Shown one piece after another: positions 22,901-32,867 of a stretch of DNA of 64,000 bases. The notes below the pieces were generated by a model. The model had not been told where the DNA came from, did not search any database, and saw nothing but the letters and a program-made list of their open reading frames with translations. A program made the position numbers and the translations under genes. The DNA comes from Xenopus tropicalis. Lineage: Eukaryota > Chordata > Amphibia > Anura > Pipidae. The DNA is taken from assembly GCF_000004195.4 (NCBI RefSeq), contig NC_030677.2:64256222-64320221 (forward strand), in the 5' to 3' direction. Position 1 is the first letter of the stretch. Each line of letters starts with the position of its first letter.

Positions 22901-25900
22901 CTGAAACTCACAGAGGTGTGAATGCTGTGGAGTTACTTTGAAAGGATTACCCAAGTATCATGCAACTCTTCAAACAGGTGTTACTTGTTAGAGTTGCATG
23001 AATGGATGTGTGAAGAGTTCTGAAACTGCCGGGGTACAGATGTTAGAACAGCATTGTATGTAGCAGACAGATGGTGTCGAAGTCCCCCGCCTCTCTCATT
23101 TTGGAGAAAATACTCTAAAACTGGTTCGGGAATATGAAAGAACAGCAAGAAAACTCGCAGACTATCGGAACCATCTACGCTTCAATCTCAGATGCAGACA
23201 TCAGGGACTCACTCCTTGTAGCCTACGCCTGGGTTCCACCGTAAAAGGTCACAGAGCCAGCAATATCTTACAGAAGGCCCAAAAACATCTACTAAATGAA
23301 CGGGTTAGACAGATCAACTTCACCATTGAGGCCCTTAAACAGAAAATTGAACAACTGAAACAGACTCTGACAAAACAGCTACCTGATGTAACTCTGGAAA
23401 GGGTGGTTCAGTTCATTGAACATGCACAGATGGCCCAACACATTAAGAGTAAGGAGAGGCAAATAAGCAAGTTCACCAGCTTACTGTCACGTAGCAGCGG
23501 TTTGAGGACAGAAGAACTAACCTGGAGGCAGAAAGATGAGACATCCAAGAACACCAAAGATACATGGGTTAAGAACCTATCAGACAGGGTACTTACTCAG
23601 CCAGAAAAGGACGTGCTAGCCAAGGGGTTAAACTATGCAGTGACACCACAACACATCCCAGTGGTTGAGCTCATCACAGCCACAGAATCTGCCATCAATA
23701 ACAACCATATAAAGGTGGAGGAAGCAGAACAACTCAGACTAAAAGTGTCAGCTGCATTGTCAAGTGCCAGAGCACCCCCCTCTAACCTTACTACACAAGA
23801 GAGGAGAGCTCTCACATCTCTCAGTAAGGACCCGAACATCACCATCCTGCCAGCAGATAAAGGGCGATGCACAGTTGTGCTAAACACATATGACTATCAC
23901 TGCAAAATGACCTCGCTACTCAGTGATAGCAATACATATGAACCTTTAATGAGAGACCCAAGCAGCAGTTACAAGAAAAAGGTGATAGATTGCCTACAAC
24001 AACTTGAAAAGGAGGAAGCCATTGATCGAGCTTTATACCACCGCCTGTACCCCAGAGAAGCTACACCATGCTTATATGGACTCCCCAAGATACATAAAGA
24101 TGGAGCACCACTCAGGCCTATTGTCAGCAGCATCAATTCAGTGACTTACAGCATTGCAAAATACTTGGCCAACATCTTAGCCCCATTGGTAGGTAAAACA
24201 GTGCATCATATCCAAAATGCCAAAGAGTTTGTCACCAAGATTCAAGGAGTCAAACTAGAGGCAGAAGAAACTATGGTATCATATGATGTCACTTCACTGT
24301 TCACATGTATACCTACCACAGAGGCTACTGAGACTGTAAGAAATCGACTGCAGAAAGAGGACACCCTCAGCAGCAGAACGAAACTCAGTCCCAACCAAGT
24401 ATGTTTATTGTTAGATTTGTGCCTGAACACCACATACTTCAAATACAAGGACCAATTTTACAGGCAAAAACATGGCTGTGCAATGGGTTCACCAGTTTCT
24501 CCCATTGTAGCAAACTTGTATATGGAAGAAGTGGAAAGGAAGGCCCTACTCACATTCAATGGAACTACACCAAGTCACTGGTTCAGGTATGTAGATGACA
24601 CGTGGGTTAAAATCAGATCCAAAGAAGTGGCGGCCTTTTCAGAACACATTAACTCAGTGGACAACAACATCAAGTTCACAAGGGAGGATGTCCATGAGAA
24701 CAAACTTGCTTTTTTGGACTGTTTGATATCCATTCAAGAGGGGGGTATCTTGAAAACAGAAGTATACAGGAAACCCACTCACACGGATCAATATCTGTTG
24801 TTCGATTCCCACCATCCGCTGGAACACAAACTGGGTGTCATTAGAACTCTACACCACAGGGCGGAAAGTGTAACAACTGATACAGAGTCCAAGGACAAGG
24901 AATGTAAACATCTCAGAGGAGCACTGAAAGCTTGTGGCTACCCAGACTGGGCCTTTGTCAAAACAAGAGCAACTAAGCCCAACAGGAACACTAAAAGGAA
25001 TAACCGTCCTGAGGCAGAGAGAAGGCGCAATATAGTCATCCCCTATGTAGCAGGAGTGTCGGAGAAACTCAGGAGAATTTTCAACAAACACCACATCCCT
25101 GTGTTTTTCAAACCTAGCAACACACTGAGACAAAAACTTGTACACCCAAAGGATCCAACACCAAAGGAAAAACAAAGCAATGTTGTATACGCAGTCCAGT
25201 GTAGCGAGGAGTGCACAGACCTTTACATTGGTGAGACAAAGCAACTGCTCTCTAAGCGAATGGCTCAGCATAGGAGGGCGAACACTACAGGCCAGGACTC
25301 TGCTGTCTTTCTACACCTAAAAGACAAGGGACACTCCTTTGAAAATAGCAATGTCCAAATTTTGGACAAAGAAGACCGCTGGTTTGAAAGAGGTGTAAAA
25401 GAGGCCATTCATGTCAAAGTGGAGAAACCATCCCTTAACAGAGGCGGGGGACTTCGACACCATCTGTCTGCTACATACAATGCTATTCTAACATCTGTAC
25501 CCCGGCAGTTTCAGAACTCTTCACACATCCATTCATGCAACTCTAACAAGTAACACCTGTTTGAAGAGTTGCATGATACTTGGGTAATCCTTTCAAAGTA
25601 ACTCCACAGCATTCACACCTCTGTGAGTTTCAGATGTCACCTTTCTGAAGAGTTACATAGTGCCATTGTGATTGGATTAGTGGAAGAGTATATATGCTGA
25701 GGACTTCCCATACCCGTCAGTTGAACTGAAGAAGCTGCTCGGATGAGTAGTGAAATGTCTTCAATGATTACTAAACAAGTCCAGTTGCTTCAAATTTATT
25801 TATACTAGATATAACTGTCAAAAGTTATACACTGTAGGAACCATGGTAAAGTTTACTCGCCCCTAGTTCCAAAATTACAAGAATAGACTAATCTAAATGT

Positions 25901-28773
25901 TTTACATTGCCAAAAGCAATTGTACAAAACATAGCTAGAATATGTCTTATAGAAGGGGACCGCATCGGCTCATTGATGCAGTCCCCGAACCAGCAGACGC
26001 CTATACCCGTCATACCAAATTAGCCTGAATTAGCCAGATATCGCCCACCTGTAGGTGGGGATATTGGGAGAAGATCCACTTGCTTGGGGACCTTGCCAAG
26101 CAAGCGGATCTTAGCATGTATGGCAACCTTAAGTTTAATAAGGTTCATGTTATGCTGGCCAACCATGGATTTAGTGTGTGAGGGGATGATTGGCAGGGAA
26201 TAAGTGTATTTGGCTACAAGTCTGGATGTCCAAAATGCAATGATTTGGATGGATCATTCAGTGAGATTGGCATCCCATGCACTTCTGAGAATTTGATTAC
26301 ACATACCAAGTCCAATCATTGGTCATTGTGGGTTTTCATGCTTGGTGATGAGTTTTAGTGGTCACACCAAAGGCTGTTAGGTCAGTAGGTAAGACAACTT
26401 AAATTATTCACCTGAATTACTAAATACTATATAAAATAATTATTGCAAATGCTTGAACATAATACTGAAACTGTATAGTATTTGTTCTTACTGCCCTATG
26501 TTCTTTAGTTACAGATGTAGAGAAAGCTAATGAGGGCTCCATAGATCAGATTGCAGTGATCTCTTCTAATATCCTGTTCTTCGTTGTCTTGTTCGTGTTT
26601 GCCATATTTGAAACGTAAGTATGATATTGTAAGATGCACCTAACGCAGCTTAAAGGAAAACTTCACTTTATGTTCATTTAAATAAAAATACTTGAAGCAC
26701 TGGTACAAAAATGACAAGACTATTAGATTTGTTTTTGATGGCACTCAGAATGATGATCGGGCCTGTGACAAAAAAAGACAAGAGATCCTCTGCAATCTAC
26801 TATAAAAAATATATTAAGGACATATTGTTGATTAAACTACCCAAAATTCCCCTCTCTTTAAATAAAACAGGGATTGTTTGTCCATATGTTGCAAAAATAT
26901 TGGTACATTATGATTTTAAAATATTTTCTACTGTTCTTCATATCTCATCAGGATTTCCACTCCTTTAACAATGGACATGTATGCATGGACCAGGACACAG
27001 GCAGTTTTTTACAATGGAATTATTCTTGCGGCTGTTGGAGTTGAATCAGTGATTGTGTTCCTGGCAGTCAAAATACTTTCTAAAAAGTAAGTTTTTGTAG
27101 TGTCCTCCATGCATGCCTTTAGTTGTGTTAGTTTTGACAGTCTGCATTCCTAGTACATGGCAGACTAAGGTTATCCCACCTAGCTAGCTCTGGGTAATAC
27201 CACCACCAAGCAACATACTTACTCACAAATTAGATCTTGTAAAATACGGGCAACTCTCCGGAATAGTCAAGTGGTTAGTGAAAGATTGGGGCCCAAAAAT
27301 CTGAAGGATGGAAAAGTAAGTACTGAAGGCAAAATGAGAAGGAAAATGAAAGACAGATTAAACACTGAAAAGGAGAGATAAAAAATGGAGGTATAGAAGA
27401 ATGGAAAAATGAAAAAGGTGGTTTTGCAAGGAGAGGGAAGGCTAGGGCTACAAGAGGAGAAGTTAGGGAGACATTGGAGAAAAGCGGATAGTACAAGGCT
27501 TAAAGGATCTGAATGCAGTAAGAATTAATAGGGAAACTGGGAAACATACTACACTTAACACTGTAACCTCATTTTTAGCAGAAGTTTTGCTTTTCGTTAA
27601 TTTGACATATGTAAACAATTTAGGACTGGAGAACGTGTGTTACTGCTCGGAGGGCTGGTCATTATTTGGTTTGGATTCTTTGTCTTGTTACCTTGGGGAA
27701 ATCAGTTGCCTGAGATTCAGTTCACAGGTAAATAGCCTACCTTTCTGCTTCCTATGTATTGTATTTTTAAATTTAGATTTTATTAAGCATTGGCCTTGTC
27801 TGGTTTATAGAGCTACAAAACGCCACCATTCACAACACTACCCACTGGACCTCAAGCATTACATTCTCTGGCAATCACACCGTCGAGCCGACTGGATGTC
27901 CTGTAGTACAGACCTGGTGCTTGTATACTCCTATTATCCATCTGGGCCAGTACCTCACCTCTGACATTCTTATTGGTGTAGGATACCCAATCTGTAATGT
28001 AATGTCATACACCCTATACTCCAAGATCATAGGCCCAAAACCACAGGTGAGTACAGAAGGTTTTGTGTTTATTTATGTTTTGCATGTAAAATCATGTGTA
28101 TGTACTCACTTGTTCATAAGTGAAGATGCCATCAGTTTTTCTTTTGGTTAGAAAACCTGTTAGATTTGCAAGGGAACGGTTGCTCATATTCAGAATTGTG
28201 ACACTATAATGTTATGATACAGCAAGGCTAGTATTTTAAAGGTGAGGTTCCTTGGGGGACTGATTTTATAGACCTTCCTTAACCTTTTTTTGTGGAATTA
28301 GCCACATATTTATCAGATTGGCATGAAAATCCCATCAAGCAAGGGCTGTATAGGCCATTATTGATCCAAATATTTCCCTGAGGGCCAAGTTATTGGATCA
28401 GCCATATTTGCTCTGCCTGGATAGCGAAAGCACGCAAAATCTACTTATTTTAGGACTTAGCAAGCTTTACTGATCCAAATGTGCTGTATTGTAGCTATGG
28501 ATATTTATTATTCTCTGTATTCATTCTCTGTTTATTTTACCTAAAAGTGGCCAAATCTGCCTTTTGTTTTAGGGAGTGTATATGGGCTGGTTAACAGCAG
28601 CTGGCAGTGCAGCCCGCACCTTGGGACCAGTATTCGTCAGCCAGATCTACACACATCTGGGAACCAGATGGACATTTGGTATCATTTGTGCAATTGTTGC
28701 CTTGTCTTTGCTACACTTAACTGCTGTATATAAAAGACTTACCCCTTTTTCTGCTCGATATGAAAGGCTATAG
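16917..28773 (+). CDS. mfsd8: MFSD8 / CLN7, lysosomal major-facilitator membrane protein, complete coding region
   Basis: Twelve coding exons: 16917–16978, 17577–17662, 18033–18076, 18663–18903, 20038–20151, 20470–20614, 21193–21251, 26509–26614, 26952–27086, 27624–27727, 27811–28046 and 28573–28773. All junctions are GT–AG and keep frame, giving 510 codons plus TAG (human about 518). The ATG has a good context (AAGATGG). Residues 10–15 (ERTPLL) form an acidic dileucine lysosomal sorting signal. Later landmarks are [51 protein letters not shown], the [16 protein letters not shown] segment, [10 protein letters not shown] and the C-terminal [11 protein letters not shown]. Three N-glycosylation sequons (NAT, NTT, NHT) lie in the luminal loop encoded by 27811–28046. 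The family spans the membrane about twelve times. Loss in human causes CLN7 neuronal ceroid lipofuscinosis, and lysosomal chloride conductance has been reported. Intron 7 (21252–26508) hosts a Penelope-like element. Confidence 0.96.
19001..19140 (+). repeat. Interspersed repeat, copy 2 of 3
   Basis: It shares TCCGGACTGGCATTT, TTTAAGTACACAAGGCC, AACAGCCCCCACC and GTGACTGTCTATGGCATCTT with 3781–3936 and 58745–58862. Confidence 0.6.
21450..21612 (-). repeat. Fragment of the 12167–12944 element family
   Basis: Read in reverse it matches the left arm of 12167–12944, for example TTTCGGATCGCCAATACGAT and TTCGGGATTTGAACTCGTG, ending TTTTGATAAATCTGCCCC. The minisatellite part is absent. Confidence 0.65.
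22008..22432. mobile_element. TTAA-bounded near-palindromic miniature element
   Basis: The ends are TTAAAGGAACAGTAACACCA and TGGTGTTACTGTTCCTTTAA. The inverted pairing continues far inward: TTATCTGTTATCTGCTATGT against ACATAGCAGATAACAGATAA near the centre. It could fold into one long hairpin of about 200-bp arms. A truncated relative is at about 61853–61915 (AGCAACACCAAAAAATGAG). Confidence 0.8.
22429..22586. mobile_element. Second TTAA-bounded miniature element sharing a TTAA with its neighbour
   Basis: The ends are TTAAAGGAAAACTAAACCC and TTAGTTCTCCTTTAA. Its left TTAA (22429–22432) is also the right TTAA of the element 22008–22432, so the two abut exactly. Confidence 0.65.
22674..22686 (+). 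repeat. 13-bp target site duplication, left copy
   Basis: ATAACTGTCAAAA. An identical copy at 25811–25823 lies at the other end of the Penelope-like element. Confidence 0.85.
22724..23094 (+). repeat. Left 371-bp inverted terminal repeat of the Penelope-like element
   Basis: It begins ATCTAGTATAAATAAATTTG and ends AAGTCCCCCGCCTCT. Its reverse complement is 25440–25810 with the same length. Confidence 0.92.
23064..25553 (+). CDS. Penelope-like element protein: reverse transcriptase plus GIY-YIG endonuclease
   Basis: The frame is open from 23064, just after an in-frame TAG (23061–23063), to TAA at 25551–25553: 829 codons without a stop. No ATG occurs before 23430, yet the upstream codons look like real protein ([20 protein letters not shown] and the family-like [16 protein letters not shown]). 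The true start may therefore be non-AUG (GTG at 23403 is one option) or supplied by splicing. Motifs in order: [19 protein letters not shown] (RT fingers), [20 protein letters not shown], the catalytic YVDDTW at 24588–24605, [12 protein letters not shown] and [11 protein letters not shown]. The C-terminal GIY-YIG endonuclease has VVYAVQC and [18 protein letters not shown] (LYIG at 25221–25232). The last 37 codons lie inside the right inverted repeat. The family replicates by target-primed reverse transcription. The clade (Neptune-like or Poseidon-like) was not settled. Confidence 0.93.
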   Translation, partial: QTDGVEVPRLSHFGENTLKLVREYERTARKLADYRNHLRFNLRCRHQGLTPCSLRLGSTVKGHRASNILQKAQKHLLNERVRQINFTIEALKQKIEQLKQTLTKQLPDVTLERVVQFIEHAQMAQHIKSKERQISKFTSLLSRSSGLRTEELTWRQKDETSKNTKDTWVKNLSDRVLTQPEKDVLAKGLNYAVTPQHIPVVELITATESAINNNHIKVEEAEQLRLKVSAALSSARAPPSNLTTQERRALTSLSKDPNITILPADKGRCTVVLNTYDYHCKMTSLLSDSNTYEPLMRDPSSSYKKKVIDCLQQLEKEEAIDRALYHRLYPREATPCLYGLPKIHKDGAPLRPIVSSINSVTYSIAKYLANILAPLVGKTVHHIQNAKEFVTKIQGVKLEAEETMVSYDVTSLFTCIPTTEATETVRNRLQKEDTLSSRTKLSPNQVCLLLDLCLNTTYFKYKDQFYRQKHGCAMGSPVSPIVANLYMEEVERKALLTFNGTTPSHWFRYVDDTWVKIRSKEVAAFSEHINSVDNNIKFTREDVHENKLAFLDCLISIQEGGILKTEVYRKPTHTDQYLLFDSHHPLEHKLGVIRTLHHRAESVTTDTESKDKECKHLRGALKACGYPDWAFVKTRATKPNRNTKRNNRPEAERRRNIVIPYVAGVSEKLRRIFNKHHIPVFFKPSNTLRQKLVHPKDPTPKEKQSNVVYAVQCSEECTDLYIGETKQLLSKRMAQHRRANTTGQDSAVFLHLKDKGHSFENSNVQILDKEDRWFERGVKEAIHVKVEKPSLNRGGGLRHHLSATYNAILTSVPRQFQNSSHIHSCNSNK
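25440..25810 (-). repeat. Right 371-bp inverted terminal repeat of the Penelope-like element
   Basis: Reverse complement of 22724–23094. It begins AGAGGCGGGGGACTTCGAC and ends TTTATTTATACTAGAT, directly followed by the target duplication. Confidence 0.92.
25726..25755 (+). ncRNA. Hammerhead-ribozyme-like motif in the Penelope-like terminal repeat
   Basis: CTGAAGA (fits core CUGANGA), then one extra A, a 7-bp hairpin GCTGCTC/GAGTAGT with loop GGAT, then GAAA. Flanking GAAGA and TCTTC could close a further stem. The inverted copy lies at 22779–22808 on the minus strand. Penelope-like elements are known to carry hammerheads, but the extra A and two wobble pairs make cleavage activity doubtful. 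Confidence 0.35.
25950..26135. repeat. Interspersed repeat related to 54305–54527
   Basis: It shares GGGACCGCATCGGCTCATTG and GATGCAGTCCCCGA with the CACCGCTTTGGCTCGTGG and GATGCGGCCCCCGATCC blocks of the other copy. A short internal hairpin is GCCCACCTGTAGGTGGG. Non-coding, in mfsd8 intron 7. Confidence 0.5.
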
Positions 28774-31166
28774 CTTGGATACACATTGACCTACATGTTA
28801 CACTATTTGCTCGGTAATTCATCATACAGAACAGTGTTAAACAAAACAACACAATTTCAGGTAGCCCTTTTTAACATTTTAAAGGAGAAAGAAAGGTAAA
28901 AACTAAGTAAGCTTTACCAGAAAGGTCTATGTAAATACAGCCATAAGCACTCACAGAAACGCTGCACTGACTTCTCTGAAAAAAGATTAGTTGTGTCTGT
29001 AATTCCTGTACCAGAGACATGCACCTTTCTGTTCTCTGCTCTTTCCTGCTCCCCCCTCCCTCAAGAATGCTTAGAACTCACCCCCCCCCCTTAGGAATGT
29101 GGATCTGAGCCAATCAGCAGGAAGCTGATTTATAGTCTAACTAACTGAGCATGTTCAGTTTGGTCTGCATGTCTGTGCAGGAGTGAGGCATTATAGGAAC
29201 TCCCAGCTCAGCGTTTTTTCTTCCTGTTTGGCTTCAGATCTTCTGAACAGGTGAAATATGGGGAGACTTAAAGGTACTATTGAGACAACTGAAGGTATGC
29301 CTGCAGCTTGAGATTAACACTTTACTAGCCTTTCCTTCTTCTTTAACATTATTTTATTCCAACGGTCATTTCCATTTTAACAACCCAAAATCGGAGATGT
29401 TGCAGGCCTACTCTAGCATTAATTTCTGGAGGATGCTGGTTATAGTGGTTAGTTATGCCTTTAAATGTGCACCTCCCACAGTACATTTGCTGAGAAAAGA
29501 TCTCAATGCTTACAAAAGATGCCTGCCATGAGTATCAGAGAGAGCATTTTGGCAGCAGGTGTCACAACTGACAAACTACTCTACAATACTGTATGTTTAA
29601 CTGTTATAATATACTTGCAAATTAAGTTGCAGGACCCTGTTGAACTTCTATTTTGGTCAGTATTTATATGTAACCTTTGTGTTGATATGCACACTACTGT
29701 ACAGAGCTATGGAACCTTTTGGTGCTTTATGACTACTTAAAGGAGACATATAGGATAAACAAAAAAAAAAACCTCTCATCTTGTAGGTTGCTGGTTTCAC
29801 TTTGGTCTAAAAATGAATACTATCTGTAAAAAAGGCCCTTTTATTTAAGCTCCCTTTAGATCCCTATCAGGTCAGCCTAGCTGCTGATTGGTTCCTATCC
29901 TACAGTGCCGTATACTGAGTGCTGCTGGCTCCCCTTCACAACATGGGAAAGGAGGCAGCAGGAAGTGGAACAGATGGATGGGGGACTAGTGGGTTTTTAA
30001 AATAAATTTTCAATTAATTAACCCGAATAACTACTTTTTAAAGTACATTCCTTCTATATTTAGAGGTGTTTTTAATGCACTGGCACATTCTTGTTTTTCA
30101 TACAGTATGTCTCCTTATATAATAATATCTGATTTCATGACTATATTGGGCAGACAAGATTTTTTATTTGAGAGGAAGCAGCCATTTCCTTACTTTGGAA
30201 AGTAAAGTCATTAAAGTGATACTGACACGAAAAAACTACTTTTCAAAATATGAATATATATAAAAAGCTACCTATAGGTCATGTTGATGTTTTTTCACTG
30301 ACAGGTTTGGTTTTGGTATTTGCCAAAATTAGCCCAAAGTTGCCTTGTGGCGATTTACATGATTGCCAGTGGGAAAACATTTGCAGGAGATAAGCCGCCC
30401 ACAGTAGAGGATATTTATTATGGTTGATAATGCCCAGGTGTGCCATAGCCCTTAATATAATCCATTTTAATTGTACTTTCAACCTTAGACTTTAGGCAGT
30501 AGCTACACCCTAGGTTGGGTCTTTGCTAGGCCTCCCACAAACTTCTTAGAAAATGGGAAGACCAAAGGCTTGGAGCTTATATAAGGAGCATGGTGGAGAG
30601 AAATCGCCTCTTTGGCCTATGTATTACCCCCTACATAGTACAGTAGTAATAGGCTAGCAAGTGAGAAGTTAGGGGGAATAGAACCCACCTAAGGGCTAAA
30701 AGTGATTATGGTGATCCCCAGGTAAAGCCACAATTTTTGAAATAGTATGTAGCAGTCAGGTTAGTGTGGAGAACCTGAGGTACTGCTACTGTGTTTAGGT
30801 TCCAGACAGCTTGCACACACAACAGAAAATGGAACATGTAATAACACATGGGTATACGCCTGCTGCGAGCCTTCAACCATAAGGCTGCATAATTGGGCAA
30901 GCTGGGTTGGACCTGGTAGGGCAGTGCTATAGATGAGAGGGAGATTTGTGGCTGTGAAGTATATATTTTTTTCTTTTGAAAGACTTGTACAGTGTTTACA
31001 CCTGGCTAAACATATATTTTGTTGATTCTTGTACATTTGTATATTTTGGTACAGGGTACTAAAGAAATACAGATATTTAATCATAATGTGTAAATAATAC
31101 ATAAAATTGGATGTCAAATTGTATTTTATTTTTTGCACTGGATAAACTTCATGATATAATAATAAA
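28774..31166 (+). other. mfsd8: Probable mfsd8 3' UTR and flank with inserted repeats
   Basis: After the mfsd8 stop there is no further coding sequence. A TTAAAGGAGAAAGAAAGG repeat starts at 28879 and lacks a clear right end. A second element with TTAAAGGAGACATA at 29737 and TATGTCTCCTTA ending near 30116 is TTAA-type. AATAAA at 31161–31166 is a candidate poly(A) signal but far from the stop. Confidence 0.4.
29737..30116. mobile_element. TTAA-type miniature element in the mfsd8 3' region
   Basis: The inverted ends are TTAAAGGAGACATAT and GTATGTCTCCTTA; the right TTAA has decayed to TTAT. No coding frame. Confidence 0.6.
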
Positions 31167-32867
31167 ACCTTTTACACAGCCTTGTGTAAGTATTCTTCCC
31201 TGTTGAACTTTTTATTATGGTGGCACAAAAGTTAATTAAACAAAAAGATTCAATACCAATACTTGGTAGAACCACTTGTAGCTGCCATTAGAGCTAATAT
31301 TTTGGGGGTAAGTAAATTCTTCCAGAGAAAGTTTCATGTTATTTGGACCAGTTGGATGAAACTGAACTTATATTGGGCCTATGATTAAGGACCCTGTAGA
31401 CGTTTCAGGAACATTTAAAGCCGATATAACTATGACTCTCAGTATCAGCTATTTGTATATATAACTGCTATTAAAAGCAGTGTTTGTCAGTCCTTTTCTA
31501 TGCTCTGCCCCGACTTCTGAAACAATGTAACACAGGCCAGCAGACTGACAGATCTGTCTTGCTGGAGGAGACTGGCTTTTGTAACAATGTTTGAAAACGG
31601 GTTGAGCAAATGCTGCTTTCAATAGCAATTACATTTACAAATAGCTTTTAAAGCACTACAAATTTGTAATAAATAAGCAACTTTCCAATATGAATTTATG
31701 TTTTCTTTTATTAGGCAAAACATTATTTTTGGGTTGGCATGTCATTTAAAAAAAGAAAACTATTTCCAGTATGCACACTGTATTATATATTTTTTTAAAC
31801 CATAATCTTTTATTTGCAATTCTCCCCTTTGCTCCATCTAGCTTTGATTACTGAGCACACAAATCTTTTGGCAGCCACTGGCTGGACTACAATAAAAATC
31901 AGCTCTTCCCGGGGTTATGGGTTGCAGGGCAGCAGCTGCTGGGGTTGTTTCTGATAGAGGTTAGCTTTAGTAGTGAGAAGCAAACATTCTTTTCTGCTGC
32001 CCTGCCTTTCAGAACTCTGTGCAATGTTGATCATTTCACAATTGTCCAGCAGAGGGCATCTATGGATTTGTGCGCTCACTAATCACCACTAGTAGAGTGA
32101 AAGGTGGGTGGAATTGCAAGTAAGACTTTACAAGCCCTTTAAGGCAACAGTTTGGGAAAGGCCCTTTCCTCTTTCAACATAAGTGTCCCCATGCACAAAG
32201 CTAAGTCCATACAGAATAGATTTACAGAGATTAAACTGGAAGAATTTACCACCTTGGGTAATTGGGAACATGACTGCAAGCCAGGCCTGACCGGAGAGCA
32301 GCAGCTGTTATAATAGCAAAGGGAGGACCAACGTCACATTAATACCTTGGTGTGGGACAGGCAAGCCTGCAGATGATTTTGGCCCATTACTGAAAAAATG
32401 TACTCCGGACCTTAACGTCATCCTGAAATAGTATACCATTATTCAGTGACAATTTACTTTGAATGTCACAAATCTTTATTATAAAAAGTAAAAGCAGTAG
32501 CCATATTGTTTGACACTGTACCTTAGCTGAATTATTGTTCAAATGTTATTTCGTAAATGCATAAACCCCAAAAACTTGAATGTGAAACTTTGCGAGTTTC
32601 TATAGAAGTCAAAGGGAGTTGCCCTAGGCAAAGTCAAGCCATATTTTCAATTAGAATATTTTGACTTTTTCCGAGTTTGTAAACTCAAAAATTCAATGTA
32701 TTTCAGTCAAACAAGTTATCCTTATTAATGAGCATTTGATATGCAAGTTTTTTTTAGCATAGAAAAACTAATTTGCAAACTCGAAAATTGATAAATAAGC
32801 CCATAAATGTTGGGACATGTACAAGGAGGGTAATGGTTCTATGCCTTTATAGATATACAGTGGTGTG
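31167..32867. other. mfsd8–plk4 convergent intergenic region, nothing coding recognised
   Basis: AT-rich sequence with no supported exon. It ends at the left TA of the Tc1-like transposon. Confidence 0.45.

Larger units (their letters stand above)
22687..25810 (+). mobile_element. Penelope-like retroelement (full length, about 3.1 kb) with inverted terminal repeats
   Basis: It is flanked by identical 13-bp duplications (22674–22686 and 25811–25823). A 37-bp left tail (22687–22723) precedes a 371-bp inverted repeat (22724–23094), whose partner is 25440–25810. The arms look nearly identical; one mismatch was seen in the 80 or so bases compared closely (GCATTGTATG side, G/A at CTGTTC versus CTATTC). 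Between them is one open frame with reverse transcriptase and GIY-YIG endonuclease. The coding frame runs into both arms. It lies in intron 7 of mfsd8, in the same orientation as the gene. The near-identity of the arms and the intact frame suggest a fairly recent insertion. Confidence 0.92.

Noticed and set aside
23633..25271. Minus-strand frames of 68–140 codons within the Penelope-like element
   Set aside because: They are shadows of the long plus-strand reverse transcriptase frame and have no motifs.
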